A stretch of 6,920 nt of DNA from NCBI GenBank assembly GCA_031275145.1, contig JAISPE010000135.1, positions 1 to 6,920 on the forward strand. Direction: 5' to 3'. Origin of the DNA: Prevotellaceae bacterium. Its GTDB lineage: Bacteria > Bacteroidota > Bacteroidia > Bacteroidales > UBA932. Position 1 is the first letter of the stretch. Every line of letters starts with the position of its first letter. Below the pieces are notes generated by a model. The model was not told the origin of the DNA, ran no database searches, and worked only from the letters and a program-made list of their open reading frames with translations. Shown here in pieces: positions 1 to 6,696 of the stretch. The translations under genes and the position numbers were made by a program.

Positions 1-1823
1 ATTCTCACAGCGCCCCTGTCTGCCGAGCTGACCATGCCGGCGTATGCTTTTAACGATTTGGATACTTCGCGTTTCCTGAGAGGCGGAGTAAATGCGTCTT
101 TTCCTCTGTTTTCTTCTTCCGTACGACGCTGTTGCAGTTCCGCATCGGACAGGATTACGTTGATACTGCGGCCGGGGATATCGATTTCGATGATATCGCC
201 GTCACGTACAAGGGCGATATTTCCTCCTGCGGCAGCTTCGGGGGAGATGTGTCCGATTGACAGTCCCGACGTACCGCCGGAGAAACGGCCGTCGGTTATC
301 AGGGCACATTCTTTGCCCAGATGTCTGGATTTGATGTAAGATGTGGGATACAGCATTTCCTGCATACCCGGTCCGCCTTTTGGACCCTCGTAGACAATCA
401 CAACCACGTCGCCCTCGACCACTTTGCCGGACAGTATCCCTTCGCAGGCAGCGTCCTGAGAATCGAAAACCCTGGCTTTACCCCTGAAATTAAGAATACT
501 TTCGTCTACTCCGGCAGTTTTGACCACGCAGCCGTCCTGTGCGATATTGCCTTTCAGCACAGCCAGACCGCCGTCTTTGCTGTAAGCATGTTCCAGATCC
601 CGGATACATCCTGCCGTTCTGTCGCTGTCGAAGCTGTCGAAATAGGAAAACTGCGTTCCCATAGTGAGATTGAATTTCCCTGCGGGAGACGATTTATACC
701 TTTTAATATACTCCTGTCTGGCCGTATCTTCGTTGATACCGTACAGCTCGACAGCTTCTTTCAGTGTCAGACCGTCGACACGTTTTGCGGATACGTCTAC
801 CAGACCGCCTTTCGCAAGTTCCGACATGATGGAAATGATTCCTCCGGCGCGATTAACATCCTGAACATAATATCTGTTCGTGTTCGGAGCGACCTTGCAC
901 AGGCAGGGAGTTTTCCGCGACAGGGCGTCGATATCGTCCATTGTAAAATCCACTCCCGCCTCCTGAGCGACAGCCAGAAGATGCAGAACGGTATTCGTCG
1001 AGCCGCCCATTGCGATATCCAGAGTCATGGCATTCAGAAAAGCCTCGCGGGTAGCGATACTTTTCGGCAGAACGGACTCGTCGCCCTCCGAATAATACCG
1101 GAAAGCGTTTTGGACAATCAGTTCCGCAGCGTCTTCAAACAGTTTTTTCCTGTTTCGGTGCGTTGCGACGATTGTTCCGTTTCCGGGCAAAGCCAGTCCT
1201 ATCGCTTCGTTGAGACAGTTCATCGAGTTGGCGGTAAACATTCCCGAACACGAGCCGCAGGTAGGACATGCCGCCTGTTCGATTTTCCGGATCTGTTCGT
1301 CGCTGACAAACGAATCCGCCGCCTGCACCATCGCATCAATCAAATCCAAACGTTTACCGTCAAGCATTCCGGCTTCCATCGGGCCGCCCGAAACAAAAAT
1401 GGCGGGAATATTCAGCCTCATTGCAGCCATCAGCATCCCCGGCGTTACCTTGTCGCAGTTGCTGATGCAGATCATCGCATCGGCACAGTGTGCATTGACC
1501 ATATATTCCACACTGTCGGCGATCAGGTCTCTCGAAGGCAGCGAATACAGCATCCCGCCGTGTCCCATGGCGATACCGTCGTCGATGGCGACAGTATTAA
1601 ATTCGGCGGCAAAACAGCCTGCCGATTCTATGATTTGCTTGATTTCCTGACCGATTGTGTGAAGATGAACATGTCCGGGAACAAATTGAGTAAACGAATT
1701 GACTATCGCAATAATGGGCTTTCCCGTCTGTTCGCTGTTCATTCCGCTGGCTTTCAGCAATGCTCTTGCTCCGGCCATCCTTCGGCCTTCCGTTATCGTC
1801 GAACTCCTTAAAGGTATTTTCAT
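1..1823 (-). CDS. ilvD: Dihydroxy-acid dehydratase, C-terminus cut by window edge
   Basis: Dehydrates 2,3-dihydroxy-isovalerate and 2,3-dihydroxy-3-methylvalerate to the 2-keto acids that precede valine, leucine and isoleucine; a cytosolic iron-sulfur enzyme. I translated 607 codons from the ATG at 1823; the frame is open to the left edge and ends in SADRGAVR, very close to the usual IlvD C-terminus, so only a few residues are missing. Family motifs are intact: NSFTQFVPGHVH (about 42-53), DDGIAMGHGGM (81-91), SNCDK with Cys123, CPTCGSCSGMFTANS with Cys186/189/192, AMGGSTNT, YEGPKGGPGMQEM, and DGRFSGGTSG (511-520) carrying the conserved active-site serine region. Length and motifs match the E. 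coli-type enzyme of about 616 residues. It starts 10 bp after the purL stop, so it is probably co-transcribed with purL. No Shine-Dalgarno sequence is visible, as is normal for Bacteroidota. Other ilv/leu genes may follow off the left edge, which cannot be checked here. Confidence 0.97.
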   Translation of the reverse strand, partial: MKIPLRSSTITEGRRMAGARALLKASGMNSEQTGKPIIAIVNSFTQFVPGHVHLHTIGQEIKQIIESAGCFAAEFNTVAIDDGIAMGHGGMLYSLPSRDLIADSVEYMVNAHCADAMICISNCDKVTPGMLMAAMRLNIPAIFVSGGPMEAGMLDGKRLDLIDAMVQAADSFVSDEQIRKIEQAACPTCGSCSGMFTANSMNCLNEAIGLALPGNGTIVATHRNRKKLFEDAAELIVQNAFRYYSEGDESVLPKSIATREAFLNAMTLDIAMGGSTNTVLHLLAVAQEAGVDFTMDDIDALSRKTPCLCKVAPNTNRYYVQDVNRAGGIISIMSELAKGGLVDVSAKRVDGLTLKEAVELYGINEDTARQEYIKRYKSSPAGKFNLTMGTQFSYFDSFDSDRTAGCIRDLEHAYSKDGGLAVLKGNIAQDGCVVKTAGVDESILNFRGKARVFDSQDAACEGILSGKVVEGDVVVIVYEGPKGGPGMQEMLYPTSYIKSRHLGKECALITDGRFSGGTSGLSIGHISPEAAAGGNIALVRDGDIIEIDIPGRSINVILSDAELQQRRTEEENRGKDAFTPPLRKREVSKSLKAYAGMVSSADRGAVR

Positions 1824-1833
1824 GTTTGACTGA

Positions 1834-4056
1834 TTATTTGTTAATTATATTTTCAAGAGCAGTATCATACAGTTTTTTGAAATCGCTGATAAACCCGAAA
1901 GAAGTATCATCTACCCTTATTTCCGATTTGGTGACATGTCCCAAAGTTGAAACCGGCACATTATAGCGGCTTGCAAAATCGATGAAAGCCGCTTCTCTTG
2001 AAGCCGATACCGACACGACAACCCTGCTTTGCGATTCTCCGAACAGGAAAGCGTCTGTCCTGATTTCGGCGTCGGAAGTTATATCGAATCCGAAATTTTC
2101 GGGCATAGCCGACTCCAGCAGGGCAATGAACAGTCCGCCGTCGGAAACGTCGTGAGCGCTGTGAATAAGATTGTTTTTGATCAAAGCCTGCATCAGTCTC
2201 TGCACCTCGAATTCTTCGTCGAGGTCGAACTGCGGGGCAGGCGATTCTTTGATTTTATGATAACTGTAAAGATATTCCGACGAAGCGATGTCGTTATACG
2301 AGCGTCCGACAAGATAAATCATATCGCCTTTTTTGCGGAACGACAGTGTGGTCTGATGTTTCTTATCCCGCAAAACTCCCAGCATTCCTATTGTTGGCGT
2401 GGGGAATACGGCTTCGGTTTTTCCGGCGATCTCCGACTGGTTGTAGAAACTCACGTTTCCGCCGGTAACGGGCGTATCGAACCTGACACAGGCTTCGCCC
2501 ATGCCTTTTACTGTTTCGACAAACTGCCAGTATATTTCGGGATTATAGGGATTTCCGAAATTGAGGCAGTTGGTTATGGCGCAGGGCTCGCCTCCCGAAC
2601 AGACTACGTTGCGTGCCGCTTCCGAAACGGCAATCATAGCGCCGATTCTCGGATTTGCCCTGACATAGCGCGAATTGCAGTCTACGGTCAGTGCAAGGGC
2701 TTTCTTCGAGTTTTTTATCGAAATGACAGCCGCATCCGAAGGAACATTTGTACTCATATTGACGGTACGGACCATGGAATCATACTGTTCGTACACCCAT
2801 CTTTTGGAGGCGATATTCGGATGTCCGGTGAGGAAAAGCGCTATATCTTTAAGATTCGAAGGCTCGGGAATATTGTTTATGTTGAATTTGGCATATTCCC
2901 TGATATATGCGGGCTCGGTATATTCCCTGTCATACTGCGGAGCGCCGCCGCCCAAAGCCAGCGACGATGCAGGTACTTCGGCAACAGGTTCGCCGTTGTA
3001 CAGGAACAGGAGTTTGTCTTCTTCAATGACTTCGCCTATTATGGCACATTCCAGATCCCATTTCTCAAAAATCGCTTCGACGATATGTTCCTTTCCTTTT
3101 TCGACGACGGCCAGCATCCGTTCCTGAGATTCGGACAGCAGTATTTCCCACGCTTCCATGTTGTTTTGACGCAGGGGGACTTTGCTTAAATCGATTTTCA
3201 TCCCGCAGCCGCCGCGTTCGGACATTTCGGAGGTCGAACAGATGATTCCGGCAGCGCCCATATCCTGCATCCCGACCAAAGCTCCGCTGTCGCGCAGTTC
3301 GAGAGAGGCTTCCAGCAGCAGTTTTTCCATAAACGGGTCGCCGACCTGAATCGAAGGAATGTCTTCGGCCGATTCTTCGGTGATGTCCGCCGAAGCAAAC
3401 GTCGTTCCGTGGATACCGTCTTTTCCCGTCAGCGAGCCAATGATATACACCGGATTGCCCACTCCCTTCGCCGTCGCCGAGATAGTGTTGCCGATTTCCA
3501 CCAGTCCCACCGACATCGCATTGACCAGAGGATTTATCGTGTAACATTCGTCGAAAGCCACTTCGCCCCCGACAACGGGTACGCCGAAACAGTTCCCGTA
3601 ATCGCCTATTCCTCTCACTACTCCGCGCAGCAACCGTTTATTGTGTTCCACGTCGGGCATTCCGAAACGCAGCGAGTTCAGTTGTGCAATCGGTCGCGCG
3701 CCCATGGTGAAGATGTCGCGGTTAATTCCTCCGACGCCCGTCGCCGCACCCTGATACGGCTCTACGGCGCAGGGATGATTGTGCGATTCGATCTTGAAAG
3801 CGCAGGCAATGCCGTCGCCGAGGTTTACCAGACCGGCATTTTCGCTTCCCGCTTCCGCCAGAAGATATTCTCCCGTTCGCGGCAGGGTTTTCAACCATTT
3901 GATGGAGTTTTTGTAAGAAGCATGTTCCGACCACATTGCAGAATATATGTTTAACTCCGTAAAGTTAGGCATCCGCCCCAAAATCTCTCTTATAGAATCA
4001 AGTTCTTCCGGTAAAATACCAAGCTCTTTAGCTGTTTCGTAATTGACTGTTTGCAT
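1834..4056 (-). CDS. purL: Phosphoribosylformylglycinamidine synthase subunit PurL (small type)
   Basis: Catalyses the ATP-dependent amidation of FGAR to FGAM, the fourth step of de novo purine synthesis, in the cytosol. At 740 residues it is the small PurL, which by family knowledge works with separate PurS and PurQ (glutaminase) subunits. Visible motifs in order: SEHASYK (43-49), ESHNHPCAVEPYQGAATGVGG (starting at 90; substrate/ATP site with His92 and His94), ARPIAQLNSLRFG, GNCFGVPVVGGEV, MQDMGAAG (from 263), ASKRWVYEQYD, GGNVSFYNQ (532-540) and HDVSDGGL (from His635). These cover both halves of the duplicated PurM-like fold. The first motif reads SEHASYK where many homologues have SEHCSYK. 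No PurS or PurQ gene lies in the window and no glutaminase domain is fused. It is followed after 10 bp by ilvD. The ATG at 4056 gives the expected family N-terminus and lies 20 bp from a promoter-like element. Confidence 0.97.
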   Translation of the reverse strand: MQTVNYETAKELGILPEELDSIREILGRMPNFTELNIYSAMWSEHASYKNSIKWLKTLPRTGEYLLAEAGSENAGLVNLGDGIACAFKIESHNHPCAVEPYQGAATGVGGINRDIFTMGARPIAQLNSLRFGMPDVEHNKRLLRGVVRGIGDYGNCFGVPVVGGEVAFDECYTINPLVNAMSVGLVEIGNTISATAKGVGNPVYIIGSLTGKDGIHGTTFASADITEESAEDIPSIQVGDPFMEKLLLEASLELRDSGALVGMQDMGAAGIICSTSEMSERGGCGMKIDLSKVPLRQNNMEAWEILLSESQERMLAVVEKGKEHIVEAIFEKWDLECAIIGEVIEEDKLLFLYNGEPVAEVPASSLALGGGAPQYDREYTEPAYIREYAKFNINNIPEPSNLKDIALFLTGHPNIASKRWVYEQYDSMVRTVNMSTNVPSDAAVISIKNSKKALALTVDCNSRYVRANPRIGAMIAVSEAARNVVCSGGEPCAITNCLNFGNPYNPEIYWQFVETVKGMGEACVRFDTPVTGGNVSFYNQSEIAGKTEAVFPTPTIGMLGVLRDKKHQTTLSFRKKGDMIYLVGRSYNDIASSEYLYSYHKIKESPAPQFDLDEEFEVQRLMQALIKNNLIHSAHDVSDGGLFIALLESAMPENFGFDITSDAEIRTDAFLFGESQSRVVVSVSASREAAFIDFASRYNVPVSTLGHVTKSEIRVDDTSFGFISDFKKLYDTALENIINK

Positions 4057-4076
4057 ATTGTACTATTTTTGATGCA

Positions 4077-4084
4077 CAAAGATA
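4077..4084 (-). promoter_or_regulatory. Putative -7 element for purL-ilvD
   Basis: On the minus strand this reads TATCTTTG, matching the Bacteroidota -7 consensus TAnnTTTG. It lies 20 bp from the purL ATG, implying a leader of roughly a dozen bases. The upstream -33 region (around 4104-4110) is only T-rich (TTTT), not a clear TTTG, so the assignment rests on the -7 box and position. Confidence 0.45.
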
Positions 4085-4139
4085 AATATTTTGTTCGGAT
4101 AATATTAAAAAGATTAAAAAGGTGTTGTGGATCAGGGTC

Positions 4140-4218
4140 TGCGGTATTCAAAAAAAATGTTTTTCGGGATTCGAAACAGTCGTTTTTCGGGATTTTTCGC
4201 CTGCGCAGGAATACCGCA
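4140..4218. repeat. Inverted-repeat and direct-repeat cluster upstream of purL
   Basis: A perfect 10-bp inverted repeat, TGCGGTATTC at 4140-4149 and GAATACCGCA at 4209-4218, encloses 59 bp. Inside are two identical 13-bp direct repeats, GTTTTTCGGGATT at 4159-4171 and 4182-4194 (start-to-start 23 bp), and a 10-bp palindrome CCTGCGCAGG at 4200-4209. It lies between the group II intron remnant and the purL promoter, so it is probably outside the purL transcript. It could be a degraded small repeat element, a protein-binding region, or chance clustering. Function unknown. Confidence 0.5.
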
Positions 4219-4253
4219 ATTATTTTTTATTTACCGCAAAGACACGATGGACA

Positions 4254-4485
<232 letters not shown>

Positions 4486-4494
4486 CAAAATATA

Positions 4495-4533
4495 AAAAGT
4501 ACGAATTACGTAGACTGCGTAATTCGTACTTTT
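4495..4533 (-). terminator. Intrinsic terminator after the OmpH-like lipoprotein gene
   Basis: A perfect 16-bp inverted repeat, AAAAGTACGAATTACG at 4495-4510 and its complement at 4518-4533, flanks a 7-base loop. On the minus strand the stem begins 18 bp after the lipoprotein stop codon and is followed by TTTTTATATTTT (part of the T-run lies in the stem base), a good U-tract. The plus-strand side has only four Ts before CAATTG, so termination is mainly for the minus-strand genes. Confidence 0.9.
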
Positions 4534-4551
4534 CAATTGAAAAGAGTCGCG

Positions 4552-5163
4552 CTATTTGGCTTTATTTACGATATATTCCTGATTCAGACCTTTCAGTATT
4601 TCGGAAGATATATCCATTGACGGATTTCCCACTATTATTGTTGCAGCATTGAGGATCAGAGAATATTTTTTGTCCACATTATATTTCTCTACATACCGGT
4701 ATATTGCATCAACGATTTTTCTGCTCATTACGGCTTCTTCTTCCGCAAGTTCTTTCATTATTTTTTGACTTTCCGCATTCAGTTCGCTTTCGCGTTGCTG
4801 CAATTGCTGACTCTGTGTTTCCGCTTCCGACTGAGTCAACAGCATCTTATTGTATTTGTCCTGGAAAAGTTTTATATCAGCCTGTAAAGTGTTTACTTTT
4901 GACTGAAATTCCGTTTCTTTCTTTTTAGCTTTCTGCTCAAATTCCCGCTTTAAGTCATGATAATAGTCATATCGTTGAAAGACTGAATCAACACTGATAT
5001 AGGCAATATCCGAGATTTTTGTATCGACCGTCTGCTGTCCGGTTGAAGTTTGTTGAGTATTACCGTTTTTATCTTCTGTGGTGTTAGCGTTTCCGCAGGC
5101 AAAAAACAAAAGCATTATTGCTAAAAATTCAGGTAACCAAAGAACTGTAATATTTTTTTTCAT
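4552..5163 (-). CDS. OmpH/Skp-family lipoprotein
   Basis: A 203-residue envelope protein resembling the Skp/OmpH periplasmic chaperone family, which holds unfolded outer-membrane proteins. The N-terminus has MKKN, a hydrophobic stretch (about 6-22) and FFAC-G with Cys23 as the likely lipidated residue. Phe at -3 is atypical but tolerated in Bacteroidota. A polar Thr/Gln/Asn-rich linker (25-49) follows, then IAYISVDSVFQRYDYY (53-68), typical of the OmpH start strand and helix, a long charged Gln/Glu/Lys coiled coil (about 70-145), and a C-terminal segment ending in DISSEILKGLNQEY. Skp itself is soluble, so a lipid anchor is a notable variation. The start ATG is followed by a run of eight A residues, a potential slippage site. 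It has a putative own promoter at the end of frr and a strong terminator after it, so it can be a separate unit. The exact client proteins are unknown. Confidence 0.88.
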   Translation of the reverse strand: MKKNITVLWLPEFLAIMLLFFACGNANTTEDKNGNTQQTSTGQQTVDTKISDIAYISVDSVFQRYDYYHDLKREFEQKAKKKETEFQSKVNTLQADIKLFQDKYNKMLLTQSEAETQSQQLQQRESELNAESQKIMKELAEEEAVMSRKIVDAIYRYVEKYNVDKKYSLILNAATIIVGNPSMDISSEILKGLNQEYIVNKAK

Positions 5164-5206
5164 ACAATGATAATATAAATGTTTATAAATAATTTCAATT
5201 ATTTCG

Positions 5207-5236
5207 CAAAAGTAATATAATTTTATTAAACGGCAA
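5207..5236 (-). promoter_or_regulatory. Putative promoter of the OmpH-like gene
   Basis: On the minus strand, TACTTTTG (5214 down to 5207) matches the Bacteroidota -7 consensus TAnnTTTG, and TTG at 5236-5234 lies 19 bp upstream as a partial -33 element. The -33 falls inside the last codons of frr. The -7 core lies in a 13-base sequence, TTACTTTTGCGAA, also present at the pyrH promoter. It is 43 bp from the lipoprotein ATG. Confidence 0.6.
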
Positions 5237-5792
5237 GAATTTCTTTTTCTTTCTTATCCAAAACAGAGTCTATTGTTTTATTATAACTGTCCACTAACTT
5301 CTGTATATCGGCTTCAAAATCCTTGGCCAAATCTTCCGAAAGTCCTTCTTTCTGTAATTTTTTGATAGCTTCTATTGCGTCTCTTCGGGCATTGCGTATA
5401 CTTACGCGAGCATTTTCTCCCTCGTGTTTAGCCTGTTTCACCAGATCTTTCCTTCTTTCCTCGGTCAAAGGCGGGATATTGATACGTATGGTTTCTCCGT
5501 TATTTTGCGGCATGAAACCGAGATTTGCCTGCATGATAGCCTTTTCTATCGGTTGAATCATGCTTTTTTCCCACGGTTGAATAAGAACGGTTCTTGCGTC
5601 CGGCGATGTTATGCTTGATATTTGAGGCAGAGGCGTCTGTGAGCCGTAATAATCAACCGTCACCTGATTAAAAAGCGCCGGATTAGCCTTTCCCGCACGT
5701 ATTCCCAACAGGGTTGTATTCAAGTGTTCAATGCTTTTTTGTATTTTACTGTCTGTCGATTGAACGATTTCTTTAGCTTGAGTTGCATCCAT
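5226..5792 (-). CDS. frr: Ribosome recycling factor
   Basis: With EF-G, splits the post-termination ribosome into subunits so it can be reused; cytosolic and normally essential. The 188-residue length fits the family (about 185). Conserved RRF segments are visible: the N-terminal helix, GIRAGKANPALFNQVTVDYYG (starting at 30; a hallmark RRF motif), LPQISSITSPDARTVLIQPW (55-74), MQANLGFMPQNNGETIRINIPPLTEERR (starting at 87), and the Arg-rich helix VSIRNARRDA (130-139) that contacts the ribosome. Domain order is helix bundle, beta-rich domain II, then two long C-terminal helices. It follows pyrH by 31 bp on the same strand, the classic pyrH-frr pair, and no terminator is seen between them. The ATG at 5792 gives the standard N-terminus. 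Confidence 0.98.
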   Translation of the reverse strand: MDATQAKEIVQSTDSKIQKSIEHLNTTLLGIRAGKANPALFNQVTVDYYGSQTPLPQISSITSPDARTVLIQPWEKSMIQPIEKAIMQANLGFMPQNNGETIRINIPPLTEERRKDLVKQAKHEGENARVSIRNARRDAIEAIKKLQKEGLSEDLAKDFEADIQKLVDSYNKTIDSVLDKKEKEILAV

Positions 5793-5823
5793 AGTAATTT
5801 ATTTTTATTTCTTAATACTAATT

Positions 5824-6537
5824 TTATTCTATAACTGTTCCGACGATCTCTCCCGTCACGATTTTTTTAAGATTACCGGGAGTATTCATGTCAAAAACCA
5901 ATATTGGCAACGAATTTTCCCTGCATAGCGTAAATGCTGTCAAATCCATAATTTTAAGACCCTTATCGTATGCTTCGGCAAAACTGAGACTGCTGTATTT
6001 CGTTGCATCCGGATCTTTTTCGGGGTCGGCGGTATATACTCCGTCGACACGTGTTCCTTTAAGCAGGACGTTGGTTTTCAGTTCTACTCCTCGCAATGCG
6101 GCAGCCGAATCGGTCGTAAAAAACGGATTTCCCGTGCCTCCCGCGATTATAACTGTATAGCCTGCTTCCATATATTCTATGGCTTTCGAGCTTGAATAAT
6201 GTTCCCCGATGGGACTCATACATATTGATGTGAGGACTTTAGCCCTTATTCCGGCATTTTCCAGAGCCGACTGGATTGCAAGACTGTTTATCACGGTAGC
6301 AAGCATTCCCATATTATCTCCTTTGATTCGGTCGAAACCTTTGCCTGCACCGCTTATTCCCCTGAAAATGTTTCCTCCGCCGATGACTATCGCCACCTGA
6401 ACGCCTGCTTTAATTATTGAAGCAATGTCTGAAGAATATTGCGACAAAACATCCGAAGATATTCCGTAATTACCGTTTCCCGTAAGGGATTCCCCGCTCA
6501 ATTTTAACAATACTCTCTGATACTTAATTACATTCAT
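5824..6537 (-). CDS. pyrH: UMP kinase
   Basis: Phosphorylates UMP to UDP using ATP in pyrimidine nucleotide synthesis; a hexameric cytosolic enzyme of the amino acid kinase fold, usually allosterically controlled by GTP and UTP. The 237-residue length is typical. Motifs: KLSGESLTG (12-20, phosphate-binding start), VIGGGNIFRG (51-60), GDNMGMLATVINSLA (73-87), GGTGNPFFTTDSAAALR (133-149, nucleotide loop), GTRVDGVYTADPEKDP (161-176), and MDLTAFTLCRENSLPILVFD (197-216). All are intact. It is first in a minus-strand unit with frr. The start at 6537 is 26 bp from a strong Bacteroidota promoter. A four-codon ORF ending in TGA overlaps this ATG by one base step (ATGA), which may be chance. Confidence 0.98.
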   Translation of the reverse strand: MNVIKYQRVLLKLSGESLTGNGNYGISSDVLSQYSSDIASIIKAGVQVAIVIGGGNIFRGISGAGKGFDRIKGDNMGMLATVINSLAIQSALENAGIRAKVLTSICMSPIGEHYSSSKAIEYMEAGYTVIIAGGTGNPFFTTDSAAALRGVELKTNVLLKGTRVDGVYTADPEKDPDATKYSSLSFAEAYDKGLKIMDLTAFTLCRENSLPILVFDMNTPGNLKKIVTGEIVGTVIE

Positions 6538-6563
6538 CGCTTTACCATAAAATATTTAATTCG

Positions 6564-6595
6564 CAAAAGTAAAAAACTTTGTACAAATATGCAAA
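6564..6595 (-). promoter_or_regulatory. Promoter of pyrH-frr
   Basis: On the minus strand TTTG (6595-6592) is followed by a 20-bp spacer and TACTTTTG (6571-6564), an essentially ideal Bacteroidota -33/-7 pair. It is 26 bp from the pyrH ATG. The spacer holds a perfect 10-bp palindrome, TTTGTACAAA, at 6578-6587, a possible operator. Further CAAAT copies just upstream on the plus strand (6584, 6592, 6604) give alternative TTTG boxes. Confidence 0.75.
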
Positions 6596-6624
6596 TATGG
6601 ACAAATGCGCATCTCAAAATAAGA

Positions 6625-6656
6625 TTTAGCCTGTTCCCTTTTTTTATATAATTTTG
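6625..6656 (+). promoter_or_regulatory. Putative promoter of the rhamnosidase-like gene
   Basis: TAATTTTG at 6649-6656 matches the -7 consensus TAnnTTTG. TTTA at 6625-6628, 20 bp upstream, is a near match to the -33 TTTG. The start codon at 6697 lies 40 bp downstream of the -7 box. With the pyrH promoter it forms a compact divergent control region of 159 bp. Confidence 0.55.
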
Positions 6657-6696
6657 CATCCTGAAATTAATTATAAATGTATAAAATATTAACAAG

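Noticed and set aside
321..1811. 496-codon open frame on the plus strand opposite ilvD
   Set aside because: It is the antisense shadow of a motif-complete ilvD. The translation is rich in His, Arg, Cys and Phe with no recognisable family.
2029..3189. 386-codon open frame on the plus strand opposite purL
   Set aside because: Antisense shadow of purL, with low-quality composition and no promoter or family motif.
3065..3547. 160-codon minus-strand frame overlapping purL
   Set aside because: Out-of-frame shadow within intact purL; its Arg/Gly-rich composition is typical of a shifted frame.
3409..3954. 181-codon plus-strand frame opposite the start of purL
   Set aside because: Antisense shadow; the purL motifs in the same interval are complete.
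4495..4533. Inverted repeat considered as a transposon end or operator
   Set aside because: Its position 18 bp after a stop codon and the following T-rich tract are explained best by an intrinsic terminator, with no matching second copy in the window.
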